A stretch of 64,000 nt of DNA from Natrinema hispanicum (GCF_004217335.1 NZ_SHMP01000007.1:186001-250000); one strand, 5' to 3'. Shown: positions 7,867 to 16,375, counted from the stretch's first letter. Made by a program: numbers and translations. Notes: generated from the sequence alone by a model not told the origin.

Positions 7867-8357
7867 AATCTGGTGGCCAAAACCCGTTTGCTGACGAGAC
7901 TGAGCAGAGTGACCAACCAGAGGAACAGGAAGAAGAAGTCAGTACTACTGGCCAGTCAGAGGAACAGGAAAAGGTAGTCAGTAACACTGGTAATACTGAT
8001 CAGTCTGACCAAGCTGGTGGGCAAAAAGATACAGTCAGTAATACTGGACAGACTGACCAGGTCGATCTGGAAGAAAACCCGGCGCAGTCTGGAAGTAATA
8101 CCAGTCAGTTTGACCGATCAGACTTACCACGAATAGTTGTTAGAGACTCAGTCAAAGAAGACCGTGATGGGGGTGTGCACCAACTGTTCGTCTACCAGGA
8201 TACCGAGGATAAAGAGAAACAGGCACGCCGTGATCTTGAGGACCGATTTGACGATGATCTCTACAAGCTCGATGCTCGAGAAGCGATATACCTCGCCGGG
8301 ATGCAAAATTTAGACGACGCCGAGGATATTCTCCGCGAGTGGGGTATGGACTTCTAA
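7863..8357 (+). CDS. ParA partner protein with iterons inside its coding region
   Basis: A 164-residue, very acidic protein translationally coupled to parA. The N-terminal half (about residues 10-85) is a low-complexity repeat of units like STTGQSEEQ, SNTGNTDQSDQ and SNTGQTDQ. The C-terminal half (from about 88) is a compact domain starting RIVVRDSVKEDRDGG and ending ILREWGMDF. By position it should be the DNA-binding or adaptor partner of ParA, although I see no known ParB fold. The low-complexity half encodes copies of the upstream iteron at DNA level: AGTACTACTGGCCAG (7941), GTAACACTGGTAATACTG (7981), AGTAATACTGGACAG (8038) and AGTAATACCAGTCAG (8094). The repeat may therefore be kept for DNA function rather than protein function. 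Confidence 0.8.
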   Translation: MKSGGQNPFADETEQSDQPEEQEEEVSTTGQSEEQEKVVSNTGNTDQSDQAGGQKDTVSNTGQTDQVDLEENPAQSGSNTSQFDRSDLPRIVVRDSVKEDRDGGVHQLFVYQDTEDKEKQARRDLEDRFDDDLYKLDAREAIYLAGMQNLDDAEDILREWGMDF

Positions 8358-8565
8358 CGCTTTCTTTTCCTTAGACCGGCCAATCCGAAAGCTGACTGTG
8401 ATGTGACTTGAGCATACCGTCATCGTGTCGCAACACCGATGAGGATCCCCCTTGTCAGAAGTGGCGTATCGAAGTTGGCAATCCCGATTACAGCAAGGCA
8501 GAATGTGAGGACGCCAGCAGTATCGACTGGACTTGCAACTATTCCTCGAGAGGAAGAAGACCTGA

Positions 8566-8735
8566 CGCCATCGGGAAGTAATACTGGCCAGTTAAACTGA
8601 TCAGTATTACCCAAAACACTGTTAGGGTCTCTGTCAAAGAAGGCCGTGATGGGGCGTGCATCAACTGTTCGTCTACCAAGATACCGTGGACAAAGAGAAA
8701 CGGACATGCCTCGATTTCGAGCAGCGATCGTGACT
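8566..8735 (+). pseudogene. Decayed duplicate of the ParA partner gene
   Basis: From about 8575 the DNA follows the partner gene 8090-8240: AGTAATACTGGCCAG, then TGATCAGTATTAC, then GTCAAAGAAGGCCGTGATGG and CAACTGTTCGTCTACCA, with frameshifts and a stop. The iterons survive although the reading frame does not. Between 8358 and 8565 I see no gene. Confidence 0.7.
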
Positions 8736-8736
8736 A

Positions 8737-8949
8737 CTACTCCTCGTACGCGAGGTTCATGATCCATTGCGAGAAGGCGTCGCTGTTAGGATCAATCTCT
8801 TCCTCGCCGACAAACGGCGAGAGCATATCGCCGGCCATCAGCAGTCTGAAATCGAGGTCTCGTGCGGTCGGCGAGATGAAGTAGGTGTTGTGGCCCTTGT
8901 AAACGGTTTCCTCTCGATCGACCAGTTCCTTTTCAACGAGCGATTCGAC
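8737..8949 (-). pseudogene. C-terminal part of a small winged-helix regulator, cut off by IS66
   Basis: The frame reads VESLVEKELVDREETVYKGH and on to FSQWIMNLAYEE at the stop (8737). It is the rest of the gene whose N-terminus lies at 11014-11168. Joining the two at the shared 8-bp GATTCGAC (8942-8949 and 11014-11021) restores one uninterrupted frame through SRIVESLVEKEL. The complete protein would be about 119 residues with a winged helix and a conserved C-terminal tail. Confidence 0.8.
8942..8949. repeat. Target-site duplication, left copy
   Basis: GATTCGAC, repeated at 11014-11021. The length (8 bp) is what IS66 elements generate. Its two copies flank everything inserted in the HTH gene. 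Confidence 0.75.
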
Positions 8950-10509
8950 GTATCTGTTTAGCGTAGTTCGGTCGTAGATGCCTCTGCTCGTGATTCCGGT
9001 CGCTCTCCTCCCAGCACTGATCTCAACTGATCGGGCGGATCAAGTCCCTGACGCTCCCACGTCGCCACCATCGTCGAAAGCGTCTCGTGAATTCGGACTC
9101 CGGTTTCCGACCGGAGTCCACCGAAGATCTTCCGCATCACTACCTGCTCGCGCAGAGCGCGCTCTGCGCGATTGTTCGTCGAGTCCACGTCCGGCTCCGT
9201 CACGAACGTCAGCCAACAGCCCAGCCCGTTCCTGATCTTCTCGGCTAACTGCGTGACTTCCTTGGCCTCGTAGTCCGCTCTGATCAACTCTTCCAGACAC
9301 AGCGAGGCCTGCGCCCGCCTCCGCTCGCGGGCGGAGGCGGGCGGATTCCCTTCATCGAACGCGGTTAGATCGTCGTGGAGGTCGTGCAGTATCTCCGAGA
9401 TCGGTTCGGCTTCTTCGTGGCGCTCGGCGACGTACTTCGCTTCTCTGAGAAGGTGCGCCCAGCACCGCTGGAGCTTCCCGTGATAGCTCGGATACGCCGT
9501 CCATCCATCGCAACTCAGGGTGGAGTCCTCGGCGAGTTCGTCGCCGAGGACGTCTTCCAGCACCTGACACCCGCGGCTCTCGTCGATCGTGTAGAAAACA
9601 TCCTCGTCAGTTACGAACGTCCACGCCCAGTGTTGGTCGCCATCGACCGGAAAGCCGGTTTCGTCGCAGTAGATGACGTCGCTTTCCCGAACTGTCTTTC
9701 ACTTCCTCATACGCGGGTCGCAGACCGGCTGCGACCCGCTCGGTCATGTTGTAGATCGTTGCTGGTGAAACCGGATGGTCGAGCTGCCAGTCGAACAGTT
9801 CGGCCTGTTTGCGGTGCGGGAGCCGCCCGTGATAACGGAGGAGAGCGGTTTGGGCCAGCAGGTGTGGCCCAAACCGCCCGGTCTCCGGACAGTCAGGGTG
9901 TTCGGCGACGACCTCGTTGCCACAGGCGCATTCTTGCTTTCCGAGTTCGTATTTCGTGACTTCGGTTGGGACAGGCAGCGGTATATCGACGATGACGCGA
10001 GAGACATACTCGTCGGGATCAGTGAGAACACGGTCGCAATTGAGACAGTACGCCTCCCCGACCCGGACAGTCCGGTCCGGGTCGGGCGGTGGTTGGGTGG
10101 TTCCGTTGTGACCGGGGTTGCGTCCAGGTCCAGACGAGGAGTCGCTGGCGGCGTTAGCGTCGCCGCCAGCGTAGTCGTCCTCGTCATCTTGCTCAGACTC
10201 GTCGTTCTGTGACTGGTGTCCGGCTCCGCCCTGTTTGCTGGACGGTGTGTGAGCGTTTTCGTATCGCTTGAGACGCTTTTCAAGTCCCTCGATTCGTTCG
10301 TTCAGCTCAGCGTTTTGCTGGCGCAGAAACGCGTTCTCAGCGAGAAGAGAGAGATTCCACTGCCGATGAATCGTCCGACCCGCAGAACGGATCGCCGGGT
10401 TCTCCGACCCCGGCGATCCGTCAAGCCCGGAAAGCACGATTAGTGGCTGTTCGTCCTGCTCTTCCCTGAGAGCTACGATTTCACCTTGGCCGCTCCGCTA
10501 AACAGATAC
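8950..10509 (-). mobile_element. IS66-family insertion sequence, frameshifted
   Basis: Inverted ends GTATCTGTTTAGCG start at 8950 and, on the minus strand, at 10509. The element holds one transposase gene with a frameshift. The left target duplication abuts the left end exactly, but on the right a further 504 bp (10510-11013) lies between the IS end and the second copy of the duplication. The right flank therefore gained DNA or was rearranged after insertion. Confidence 0.75.
8958..10437 (-). pseudogene. IS66-family transposase, frameshifted
   Basis: The N-terminal part (10437 to about 9690) has a leucine-zipper-like segment (LAENAFLRQQNAELNERIEG), the PSSKQ motif, a zinc-binding region (CLNCD, CACG) and the start of the catalytic domain. 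The C-terminal part (frame 9563-8958 and its upstream extension) has CDET, then SCDGWTAY and NNRAERALR, which supply the DDE residues. Around 9686-9692 the frame changes (one extra base or two missing), splitting AYEEVKDS from ESDVIYCDETG. Without recoding the protein is not made. No tnpA/tnpB accessory genes of classic IS66 are present, as is usual for the archaeal form. Confidence 0.88.
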
Positions 10510-10525
10510 CCGTGAGCTATGGGCG

Positions 10526-10687
10526 CTATACGAACTTAACGAATTCAACGTTCGCAACCCTGCATTCGTGGATGTCGTCTTCACACCAGGTACTGCAATA
10601 CTCGTCCAGCACTGGCAGTGACTCTGTATCGTTCGGGTTGTCGCTATAACCGTCGTACCACGGCGACTGAGATTCGTTCGATCGAAC
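10526..10687 (-). CDS. Possible small Cys-containing protein
   Basis: A short frame ends at 10526 and reads ESQSPWYDGYSDNPNDTESL, then VLDEYCSTWCEDDIHECRV. It has no ATG; a non-standard start would be needed, so it may be a 3' fragment. Composition is typical of haloarchaeal coding DNA. It lies inside the 504-bp segment between the IS66 end and the right target duplication, next to a small membrane-protein gene. Function unknown. Confidence 0.3.
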   Translation of the reverse strand, partial: VRSNESQSPWYDGYSDNPNDTESLPVLDEYCSTWCEDDIHECRVANVEFVKFV

Positions 10688-10718
10688 TCATTTTGCTCGG
10701 ATGCATATTCATCTGTGG

Positions 10719-10901
10719 TTACTGTAACGGTGGTAATGCATAGAATACGATTGCGAGGCCGATTCCTGGACCAATAGAAATAACAATTGCTTCTTGCCAC
10801 GTGTTTCCGAGTACGAGAATATTCGTTACGAAGGCAACGCCGATTCCGATGAGCAATCCAATAATGGCCCAATGTAATTTTAACTGTATTATCGGATTCA
10901 T
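10719..10901 (-). CDS. Small two-helix membrane protein
   Basis: A 60-residue protein with two hydrophobic segments, HWAIIGLLIGIGVAFVTNIL (about 10-29) and AIVISIGPGIGLAIVFYALP (about 38-57). Such small membrane proteins are common in haloarchaeal accessory regions and usually uncharacterised. It lies in the extra segment between the IS66 right end and the target duplication, just downstream of the broken HTH gene. Confidence 0.5.
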   Translation of the reverse strand: MNPIIQLKLHWAIIGLLIGIGVAFVTNILVLGNTWQEAIVISIGPGIGLAIVFYALPPLQ

Positions 10902-11013
10902 ATGTCATGATACTGTTCCTTTAATATATACCTTCGCTCTTGCGTAGGGGTCTCTGTAAAATCCATCACTGGGCTTTTGATTGTGGGTGGGTTTCGCTCT
11001 CTGATGACTACAA

Positions 11014-11168
11014 GATTCGACGATCCGGCTGCCCTTGCGCGAGGAGAATTCCAGTTCCTTCCAGAAATCGCTCTGGTGGATGCCGCCGGACTCGCGGATG
11101 AGCTTGAGACCCGCTCGCTCGTCCTCGTTGAGTTCGGCTTCGGCCGTGGAACTGCTCATGATGGCCAC
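11014..11168 (-). pseudogene. N-terminal part of the HTH regulator split by IS66
   Basis: The frame starts at 11168 (MAIMSSSTAEAELNEDERAG) and continues through a helix-turn-helix region GGIHQSDFWKELEFSSRKGS to RIVES, where it meets the target duplication GATTCGAC at 11014-11021. Beyond that point the frame continues into unrelated sequence to a stop at 10905. It resembles haloarchaeal winged-helix regulators in which KGSRIVESLV is followed by the wing. The rest of the gene is at 8737-8949. Confidence 0.78.
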
Positions 11169-11429
11169 CTCGCCATGTGTACTGCTATAAGCAGGAGTGC
11201 ATCCATACTACATTCAAGACAAGGCGAGCCGTTAAAAAGTGCCTTTCGTCGACTGTCGATTCAACCGCGGTGCCGTCGTCCTCGAGTCCGCCGCCGTCTT
11301 GCTGGATGAAAGGGGTGTCATAGAAGTCTGCTCAGGCTGTTGATACCTCCCAAGCATATGGTGAACTGGCTTTGAAGAACAAAGCGATCATTTCGAGCTA
11401 TTCAAACTGGTCGCGGTCGTATCACCTAT

Positions 11430-12404
11430 ATGGATAACGACGAGTCTCACGATCACGTCCTCCCAGGGAGTGACGAGGAACTCGACACGCCGGACGTTCG
11501 TGGATACGACTTCCGTGGTGAGTTCGATTTTCACGAGATGCTCGACGCATACGCGACGACGGGTTTCCAAGCGACGCAACTCGCAGAAGCCATCGATATC
11601 GCGGAGCGTATGCAGGACGAAGACGCAACGATCTATCTCACGTTCACCTCAAACATCATCTCATCGGGGCTACGTGAGACCGTCGCGTATCTCGTCCGAG
11701 AAGGCTACGTCGATGTACTCATTACCACGTCTGGGTCGCTGACCGAGGACGTTATCAAGACGGCGAAACCGTTCAAGATGGGTGAATGGGACGCAGACGA
11801 GGAAGCACTCCGGGAACGAGGAATCAATCGGCTAGGGAATATCTTTGTTCCGTCCGACCGATATGTGTGGTTAGAGGAATATCTGTACGACTTCTTTGAC
11901 GACTTCTTCGCTGAGGAGAAGATCAGAACGCCCACAGAGTTTGCACGGGAACTGGGCGAGACGCTCGACGACGAAGACTCAGTGTTGAAACAAGCTGCGG
12001 ACAACGATGTGCCGGTGTACTGTCCGGCGCTGACGGACGCTGAGGTGGGCAATTTCCTCTATTATTACCGGCAAGGTTACGATTCGGATGTCGGAATCGA
12101 GATCCTTGACGACTATGATTCACTCATCGAAGACGGATTACTGGCCGACAAAACGGGGCTCATTGCAGTCGGTGGAGGCGTACCGAAGCATCACGCGATA
12201 ATGACGAACCTTTTCCGAGGGGGTGCGGACTATGTGGTCTATATTTCGACAGGAATGGAAGGAGACGGATCACTATCGGGAGCGCCGCCAAATGAGGCCG
12301 TCTCTTGGGGTAAAATCAAGGAAGAACGAACGAATTACACACAGATTGAGGCGGAAGCAACTCTCGTCTTCCCGCTACTTGTCGCTAGCGCGTTTCAAAA
12401 TTAA
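11430..12404 (+). CDS. dys: Deoxyhypusine synthase family protein
   Basis: A 324-residue protein matching deoxyhypusine synthase over its length. The enzyme transfers an aminobutyl group from spermidine to a lysine of aIF5A. Visible hallmarks are SNIISSGLRE and LITTSGSLTEDVIK in the NAD-binding half, VGGGVPKHH (a nucleotide-binding loop), and the C-terminal AVSWGKIK, whose Lys (about residue 295) is the covalent catalytic lysine. No key residue is missing, so it should be active. Its stop overlaps the start of a 41-aa gene (TAATG). Whether this copy is the only one or a plasmid paralogue cannot be told here. Confidence 0.93.
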   Translation: MDNDESHDHVLPGSDEELDTPDVRGYDFRGEFDFHEMLDAYATTGFQATQLAEAIDIAERMQDEDATIYLTFTSNIISSGLRETVAYLVREGYVDVLITTSGSLTEDVIKTAKPFKMGEWDADEEALRERGINRLGNIFVPSDRYVWLEEYLYDFFDDFFAEEKIRTPTEFARELGETLDDEDSVLKQAADNDVPVYCPALTDAEVGNFLYYYRQGYDSDVGIEILDDYDSLIEDGLLADKTGLIAVGGGVPKHHAIMTNLFRGGADYVVYISTGMEGDGSLSGAPPNEAVSWGKIKEERTNYTQIEAEATLVFPLLVASAFQN

Positions 12405-12529
12405 TGTCGGATTCGCAAAACCTAACCGAGTGTTCGGACGGTGAGCCTGTCTGGGTTGGTGGGTGCAGTAAACCGCCCATCCTCGTCCCGAAAAATCTCT
12501 TTGCGTGGAGTGCTATTGGCATAGGCTGA
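12404..12529 (+). CDS. Small protein coupled to deoxyhypusine synthase
   Basis: A 41-residue open frame starts in the TAATG overlap with the dys stop and ends at 12529. It reads MSDSQNLTECSDGEPVWVGG and then CSKPPILVPKNLFAWSAIGIG. It has two cysteines about 14 residues apart and a hydrophobic C-terminus. The stop/start overlap argues for translation, but I recognise no family and the frame could be chance. Confidence 0.4.
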   Translation: MSDSQNLTECSDGEPVWVGGCSKPPILVPKNLFAWSAIGIG

Positions 12530-12560
12530 GGGAATTACGAAAACCGTGGGGCACCCAATC

Positions 12561-12612
12561 CGGGGTCGTTTACAAGCGGCCGAGGCGAATGCCCCGGGCT
12601 TGACCCCGAGGC
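12561..12612. repeat. Palindrome of the GCCTCGGGGTCAAGC family
   Basis: On the minus strand, just after the LLM oxidoreductase stop, GCCTCGGGGTCAAGCCCGGG is followed by a CGCTTGTAAACGACCCCG segment, giving CGGGGTC/GACCCCG arms around an inner hairpin. It is related to the palindromes at 3053 and 30020. It may be a remnant of an IS200/IS605 right end, and would also serve as a terminator for the gene. Confidence 0.45.
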
Positions 12613-12615
12613 GAT

Positions 12616-13638
12616 TTATGTGAGTCCGATGCCCTCAGCAATCAGTTCGTGCGAACGGAGCGCATCGTTGTGGGTTGCATGGATGTGTTGGATCATCACC
12701 TCGTCAACGCCGACACGCTCCGTGAGTTGTTCAAGAAGTGATGAAATCGTCTCTGGGCTCCCGGAAATCGCTCGTGGCCATTCATCAACAGTGAGTGTTG
12801 CGGGCGTTGGCTCTGGAACTCCACCGAGTTCGTCGATAGCCTCTTCAATAGACGGTCTCGTGCCGACAACCCCGCGTTGCATACGCTGATATGACGCCTC
12901 CGCCACGGCTCGGAGCCGTGCGGCCTCCTCATCGGTCTCTGCACAGACTGCGTTCACAGCGATCATACCTTGTGGCTTGTCGATACTACCGGCAAGTGAC
13001 GAAGACTGGAACTGTTCGCGGTACGTCTCGAACGAGTGGGTTACGAACTGTGGTCGAATGAACGCCGCAAAGCAGTATGGGAGCCCGAGTTCAGCTGCGA
13101 TCGCAGCGCTTGATGGACTTGACCCGAGCACCCATGGCGTGGGGATATCCTCGTCCGAGTACGGTATCTGCAGGTCGCTATAGGGATGTCCGTCGGGGTA
13201 GTCGTCATAGAGATGATTGATGACGGCTTCAATCTTTTCTGCATGATCTTCATCGGGATTCTGGATGTGTCGGTCTGTTCCGAGAGCTTGATCTGCCGCA
13301 GGCGACCCATTAGCCCGGCCAAGGCCCGCGTCAATACGACCTGGTGCGAGTGAATTGAGTACGCCGAACTGTTCGGCGACTTTGAACGGGCTGTAGTGGT
13401 TGAGTAGCACTGCTCCTGATCCGAGTCGAATCGATTCTGTTTCAGCGGCGAGGTGTCCGAGCAGCACTTCGGGCGTCGTCCCAGCAATAGTGTCTGCCAT
13501 GCCATGATGTTCGGCTACCCAGAACCGAGAGTATCCGAGCTTCTCAGCCTGTTGAGCGGCCTCAACGGTGTTTGCGTATGCGTCACTCGCGGTCCCGTCG
13601 TTCGGAACGGGAGACAAATCGACAACAGAGAGATCCAT
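12616..13638 (-). CDS. LLM class flavin-dependent oxidoreductase
   Basis: A 340-residue bacterial luciferase-like monooxygenase fold protein. It begins MDLSVVDLSPVPNDGTASDA, has FWVAEHHGMADTIAGTTPEV near residue 40, then GRIDAGLGRANGSP and PTPWVLGSSPSSAAIAAELG, which are typical of the luciferase-family group with reduced-flavin partners. The substrate cannot be predicted. It is transcribed away from the MFS transporter gene at 13927, with about 290 bp of shared upstream region, so co-regulation is possible but not shown. Confidence 0.9.
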   Translation of the reverse strand: MDLSVVDLSPVPNDGTASDAYANTVEAAQQAEKLGYSRFWVAEHHGMADTIAGTTPEVLLGHLAAETESIRLGSGAVLLNHYSPFKVAEQFGVLNSLAPGRIDAGLGRANGSPAADQALGTDRHIQNPDEDHAEKIEAVINHLYDDYPDGHPYSDLQIPYSDEDIPTPWVLGSSPSSAAIAAELGLPYCFAAFIRPQFVTHSFETYREQFQSSSLAGSIDKPQGMIAVNAVCAETDEEAARLRAVAEASYQRMQRGVVGTRPSIEEAIDELGGVPEPTPATLTVDEWPRAISGSPETISSLLEQLTERVGVDEVMIQHIHATHNDALRSHELIAEGIGLT

Positions 13639-13926
13639 ACCTTGATTCAGGGATTGCAGGAGTTAACGGTTTGGTTAGTGCTTATCTTTCTCGATGATAA
13701 TATCGAAGCTGGTGTGGGGATTCTTTAGGCAGAAGTTTCCGAATGAGTCGCTTATACCTCGCTCTTGCGACCTCGATGAGAAGACTTTTGCACTAACTGA
13801 GTAATTAGCTTGTATGTCAGCGACACTCCTCATCCTGTTCGAAGAGCCACTAGCGAACAGGTATACTCGATTAAACATGGGGCACACAGATGCTCTGGCC
13901 GCGTCCACGTAGATAGCCTCGTCTCT

Positions 13927-15114
13927 ATGAGTGACCGATCCCGACTTTCGCTTGTCGTCTGGAGCGTCCTCGTCTCGCAGGTGTTTCTCTATCCGGGGCT
14001 TGATGAAACGGTCTCGGCACTGGGTGGCAGTGAGAGCATTCTCGCCGGAACGTGGTTTCTAGTCGCTGAGTTCGGCGCATTTGTTTTGTGTGCCGTTTTG
14101 TGGGGTGTTGCCAGTGATTCTCTCGGGTCTCGAACACCGCTGGTCGTCCTGGGCGCGACGGGCGGTGCTGTAAGTTACCTGGCGGTTGCGCTCGCTCCGC
14201 ATGTTAGCCTCGGATTCGGTGTTGTGTTGCTATTGCGAGTCGTCGGTGGTGCGTTTACCATTGGTGCGTTCTCGCTGTCGATCACAATGCTAATGGACCT
14301 CTCAGGTGGACACGGCCGAAACATGGGTGCAGCAGGGACGGCCATCGGACTCGGTGCGGCACTCGGCTCGGTCGTTGGTGGGCAACTCACCACGGTTGAT
14401 CCGCTTGCGCCACTATACGGGGGTGCAATACTCCTCGGTGGTTCGGCTGCCCTCGCTGCGACGATTCCCGACGGGAGTGCCGGTGGTGGGCTCCCTGTCG
14501 ATACAGTCGTCGATCGAGTCCGATCGTACCCGACCTTACTCGTGCCGTTCGCATTCGGATACATTGATCGCTTGACTGCGGGATTCTTTGCGTTAACCGG
14601 TGTTGCGTACTTCAGAGACACATTCGATATCGATGCTGCGACAGCAGGGTTCACGCTTGCGTTGTTCTTCGTTCCGTTTGCAGTGTTACAGTATCCAGTC
14701 GGATCGCTCTCGGATCGAATCGGGCGATTCCTGCCAGTCGTTGTCGGATCACTACTATATGGAGTGACGATCATCGCCGTCGTACTTTCGCCTACTTACG
14801 TGGCCGCAGCAATTCTGATGGTATTCGTCGGTGTCTGTGGGGCGCTTGTCTCACCAACGACAATGGCACTTGTCACTGATATCGTACCGGCGACGGAGCG
14901 TGGTGCAGCAATGGGCGGATTCAATGTGTTCGGTAGTCTCGGGATGTTGAGCGGATTTCTCATCGGTGGAACCGTTACAGAGCTGTACGGCTACCTACCG
15001 GCATTTCTCGTAGCTGGTGGACTAGAGGTCGCGATTGCAGCGCTCGCGTTTCAGCCCGTTCGGCGGATCACGGGTTATGACACAAGACTGTCATATGGGG
15101 TGGGTGACAATTAA
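13927..15114 (+). CDS. Major facilitator superfamily transporter
   Basis: About 395 residues with around twelve hydrophobic helices. The frame is open further upstream, but MSDRSRLSLVVWSVLVSQVF at 13927 matches the usual N-terminus next to the first helix, so I chose that start. The conserved loop after helix 2 appears as GVASDSLGSRTPLVVLG and that of the second half as GSLSDRIGRFLPVVVG, both typical MFS motif A forms. It is probably a drug or metabolite exporter; the substrate is unknown. It is divergent from the LLM oxidoreductase. Confidence 0.88.
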   Translation: MSDRSRLSLVVWSVLVSQVFLYPGLDETVSALGGSESILAGTWFLVAEFGAFVLCAVLWGVASDSLGSRTPLVVLGATGGAVSYLAVALAPHVSLGFGVVLLLRVVGGAFTIGAFSLSITMLMDLSGGHGRNMGAAGTAIGLGAALGSVVGGQLTTVDPLAPLYGGAILLGGSAALAATIPDGSAGGGLPVDTVVDRVRSYPTLLVPFAFGYIDRLTAGFFALTGVAYFRDTFDIDAATAGFTLALFFVPFAVLQYPVGSLSDRIGRFLPVVVGSLLYGVTIIAVVLSPTYVAAAILMVFVGVCGALVSPTTMALVTDIVPATERGAAMGGFNVFGSLGMLSGFLIGGTVTELYGYLPAFLVAGGLEVAIAALAFQPVRRITGYDTRLSYGVGDN

Positions 15115-15153
15115 AGATGACTGGCGAATGCCGACAGGAGAAGGCTTATACTT

Positions 15154-15167
15154 ACTAACCGATTAGT
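15154..15167. promoter_or_regulatory. TetR-type operator upstream of 15175
   Basis: ACTAACCGATTAGT is a near-perfect palindrome 7 bp upstream of the start at 15175. The same site, in the opposite orientation (ACTAATCGGTTAGT), lies at 16376-16389 upstream of the second TetR gene. The two sites probably bind the same regulator. Confidence 0.65.
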
Positions 15168-15174
15168 TAGGGAC

Positions 15175-15603
15175 ATGGCTCAGTCCACATCGCAGAAACG
15201 ACCGTGGCTCGCGATGCTACTCGCGATGCTCGCTACCGGGCTCGGTCACCTTTATCTTCGGCGGTGGCGTCGCGCGCTCGGATGGCTCGCTGCCTCGTTC
15301 GTCGTGACCGCACTGTTCGTCGATCCGACTGCGCTCGACGCGTTTGTGACCGGCAACAGTGGCCTCGAGGAGGCGTTGGTTGTCGCACCGCTGTTCCTCG
15401 TTATCGGCCTCAGCACCCTGGACGCGTACCTGCTGGCGCGCTCTCAGCGTGTTCCAAGCGCGGTCGATCCTGCCGCAGCGGAGTCAACTTCCTGTCCTCA
15501 TTGCGGAAAGGAACTCGATTCCGACCTCGAGTTCTGCCAGTGGTGTACGAAGCCGATCGAAGACGTCGATCAGGAGCGACTTGAGGAAAGAGACGGTCGA
15601 TAA
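15175..15603 (+). CDS. Membrane protein with C-terminal zinc ribbon
   Basis: A 142-residue protein. The N-terminal half has two or three hydrophobic segments (LAMLLAMLATGLGHLYL; ALGWLAASFVVTALFV; ALVVAPLFLVIGLSTLDAYL), and the C-terminal part is a zinc ribbon with CPHCGKEL and CQWCTKPI. Haloarchaea have many such membrane-anchored zinc ribbon proteins of unknown role. A TetR-type operator overlaps its promoter, placing it in the same circuit as the TetR/MATE operon at 16398. Confidence 0.8.
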   Translation: MAQSTSQKRPWLAMLLAMLATGLGHLYLRRWRRALGWLAASFVVTALFVDPTALDAFVTGNSGLEEALVVAPLFLVIGLSTLDAYLLARSQRVPSAVDPAAAESTSCPHCGKELDSDLEFCQWCTKPIEDVDQERLEERDGR

Positions 15604-15632
15604 CAATCATTCTACGGACTTCTGACTGGTAC

Positions 15633-16232
15633 TCAGTCGTCAGCGACTAGAGCGGCGGTCACGTACTCTGCTGCGGTTTGTCTCGCTGTCTCGAGCGAAT
15701 CTTCTTCGTCGAACACAACCGCTCGTGTCCGCGCGCCATCGACGATTATCATGAGTGCCTGGGCCACGTGGTCGGTGTCGACATCGTCGAACACGCCTGT
15801 CTTGATCCCTTGGTCGATCACCGTGCGGAGCAGGTACTGAACGTACTCGTCGTTTTGCTGAAACCGCTCGCGGAATTGGTCGTTGTACGGCACTTGACTC
15901 CGCATCTCTAGTATAGCGACGAGAAGGTCTTGATGGTCCCTGGGATCGACGAGCAGTTTGTCGAGTAGCAACTCGAGTCGCTGCTCGGGATCTGTCGTCT
16001 CGACCTCGTGAACCGTGTCCTTGAACTGATCGAGAATAAAATCCAAAAATGCTGTCAGCAGATCGTCCTTCGTGTCGTAGTGGTAGTGGATCGCAGCGGT
16101 TGACTTCCCGTATTCATCGGCGATACGCTTGATCGTGAGATCGGCGTATCCGTGCTCACGAAGTGCGCGGTACGTCGCGCGCATGATCTCTTCGTGTGGG
16201 TCGGGGTCGGCCTCTGTCGGCGTATCGGCCAT
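15633..16232 (-). CDS. TetR/AcrR family regulator
   Basis: A 199-residue TetR regulator. The N-terminal HTH is ALREHGYADLTIKRIADEYG followed by KSTAAIHYHYDTKDDLLTAF (about residues 24-63), and the C-terminal ligand domain is helical. It is transcribed convergently with the zinc-ribbon gene and divergently from a second TetR gene. A perfect palindrome at 16310-16323 lies about 80 bp upstream of its start. The two TetR genes are clearly paralogous. Confidence 0.9.
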   Translation of the reverse strand: MADTPTEADPDPHEEIMRATYRALREHGYADLTIKRIADEYGKSTAAIHYHYDTKDDLLTAFLDFILDQFKDTVHEVETTDPEQRLELLLDKLLVDPRDHQDLLVAILEMRSQVPYNDQFRERFQQNDEYVQYLLRTVIDQGIKTGVFDDVDTDHVAQALMIIVDGARTRAVVFDEEDSLETARQTAAEYVTAALVADD

Positions 16233-16309
16233 CGTACGAGTACTGATGTGGGCCGCAAATAATAGTTTTGACCCACTCGTCAGATAGTATCGCTTCGTAC
16301 GGGTGTCGA

Positions 16310-16323
16310 TGTAGACGTCTACA
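16310..16323. promoter_or_regulatory. Perfect palindrome in the divergent TetR intergenic region
   Basis: TGTAGACGTCTACA is a perfect 14-bp palindrome between the two divergent tetR genes. It differs from the ACTAAYCGRTTAGT sites and could be the operator of the TetR encoded at 15633-16232. Confidence 0.45.
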
Positions 16324-16375
16324 TGGATGAAAACCGGTGACCTCTCTTGAGAGCGTTGTGTTCCAAACCCTTTTG

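Noticed and set aside
14175..14774. A 199-codon frame opposite the MFS gene
   Set aside because: Pro/Ser/Thr-rich antisense of membrane helices; no start context.
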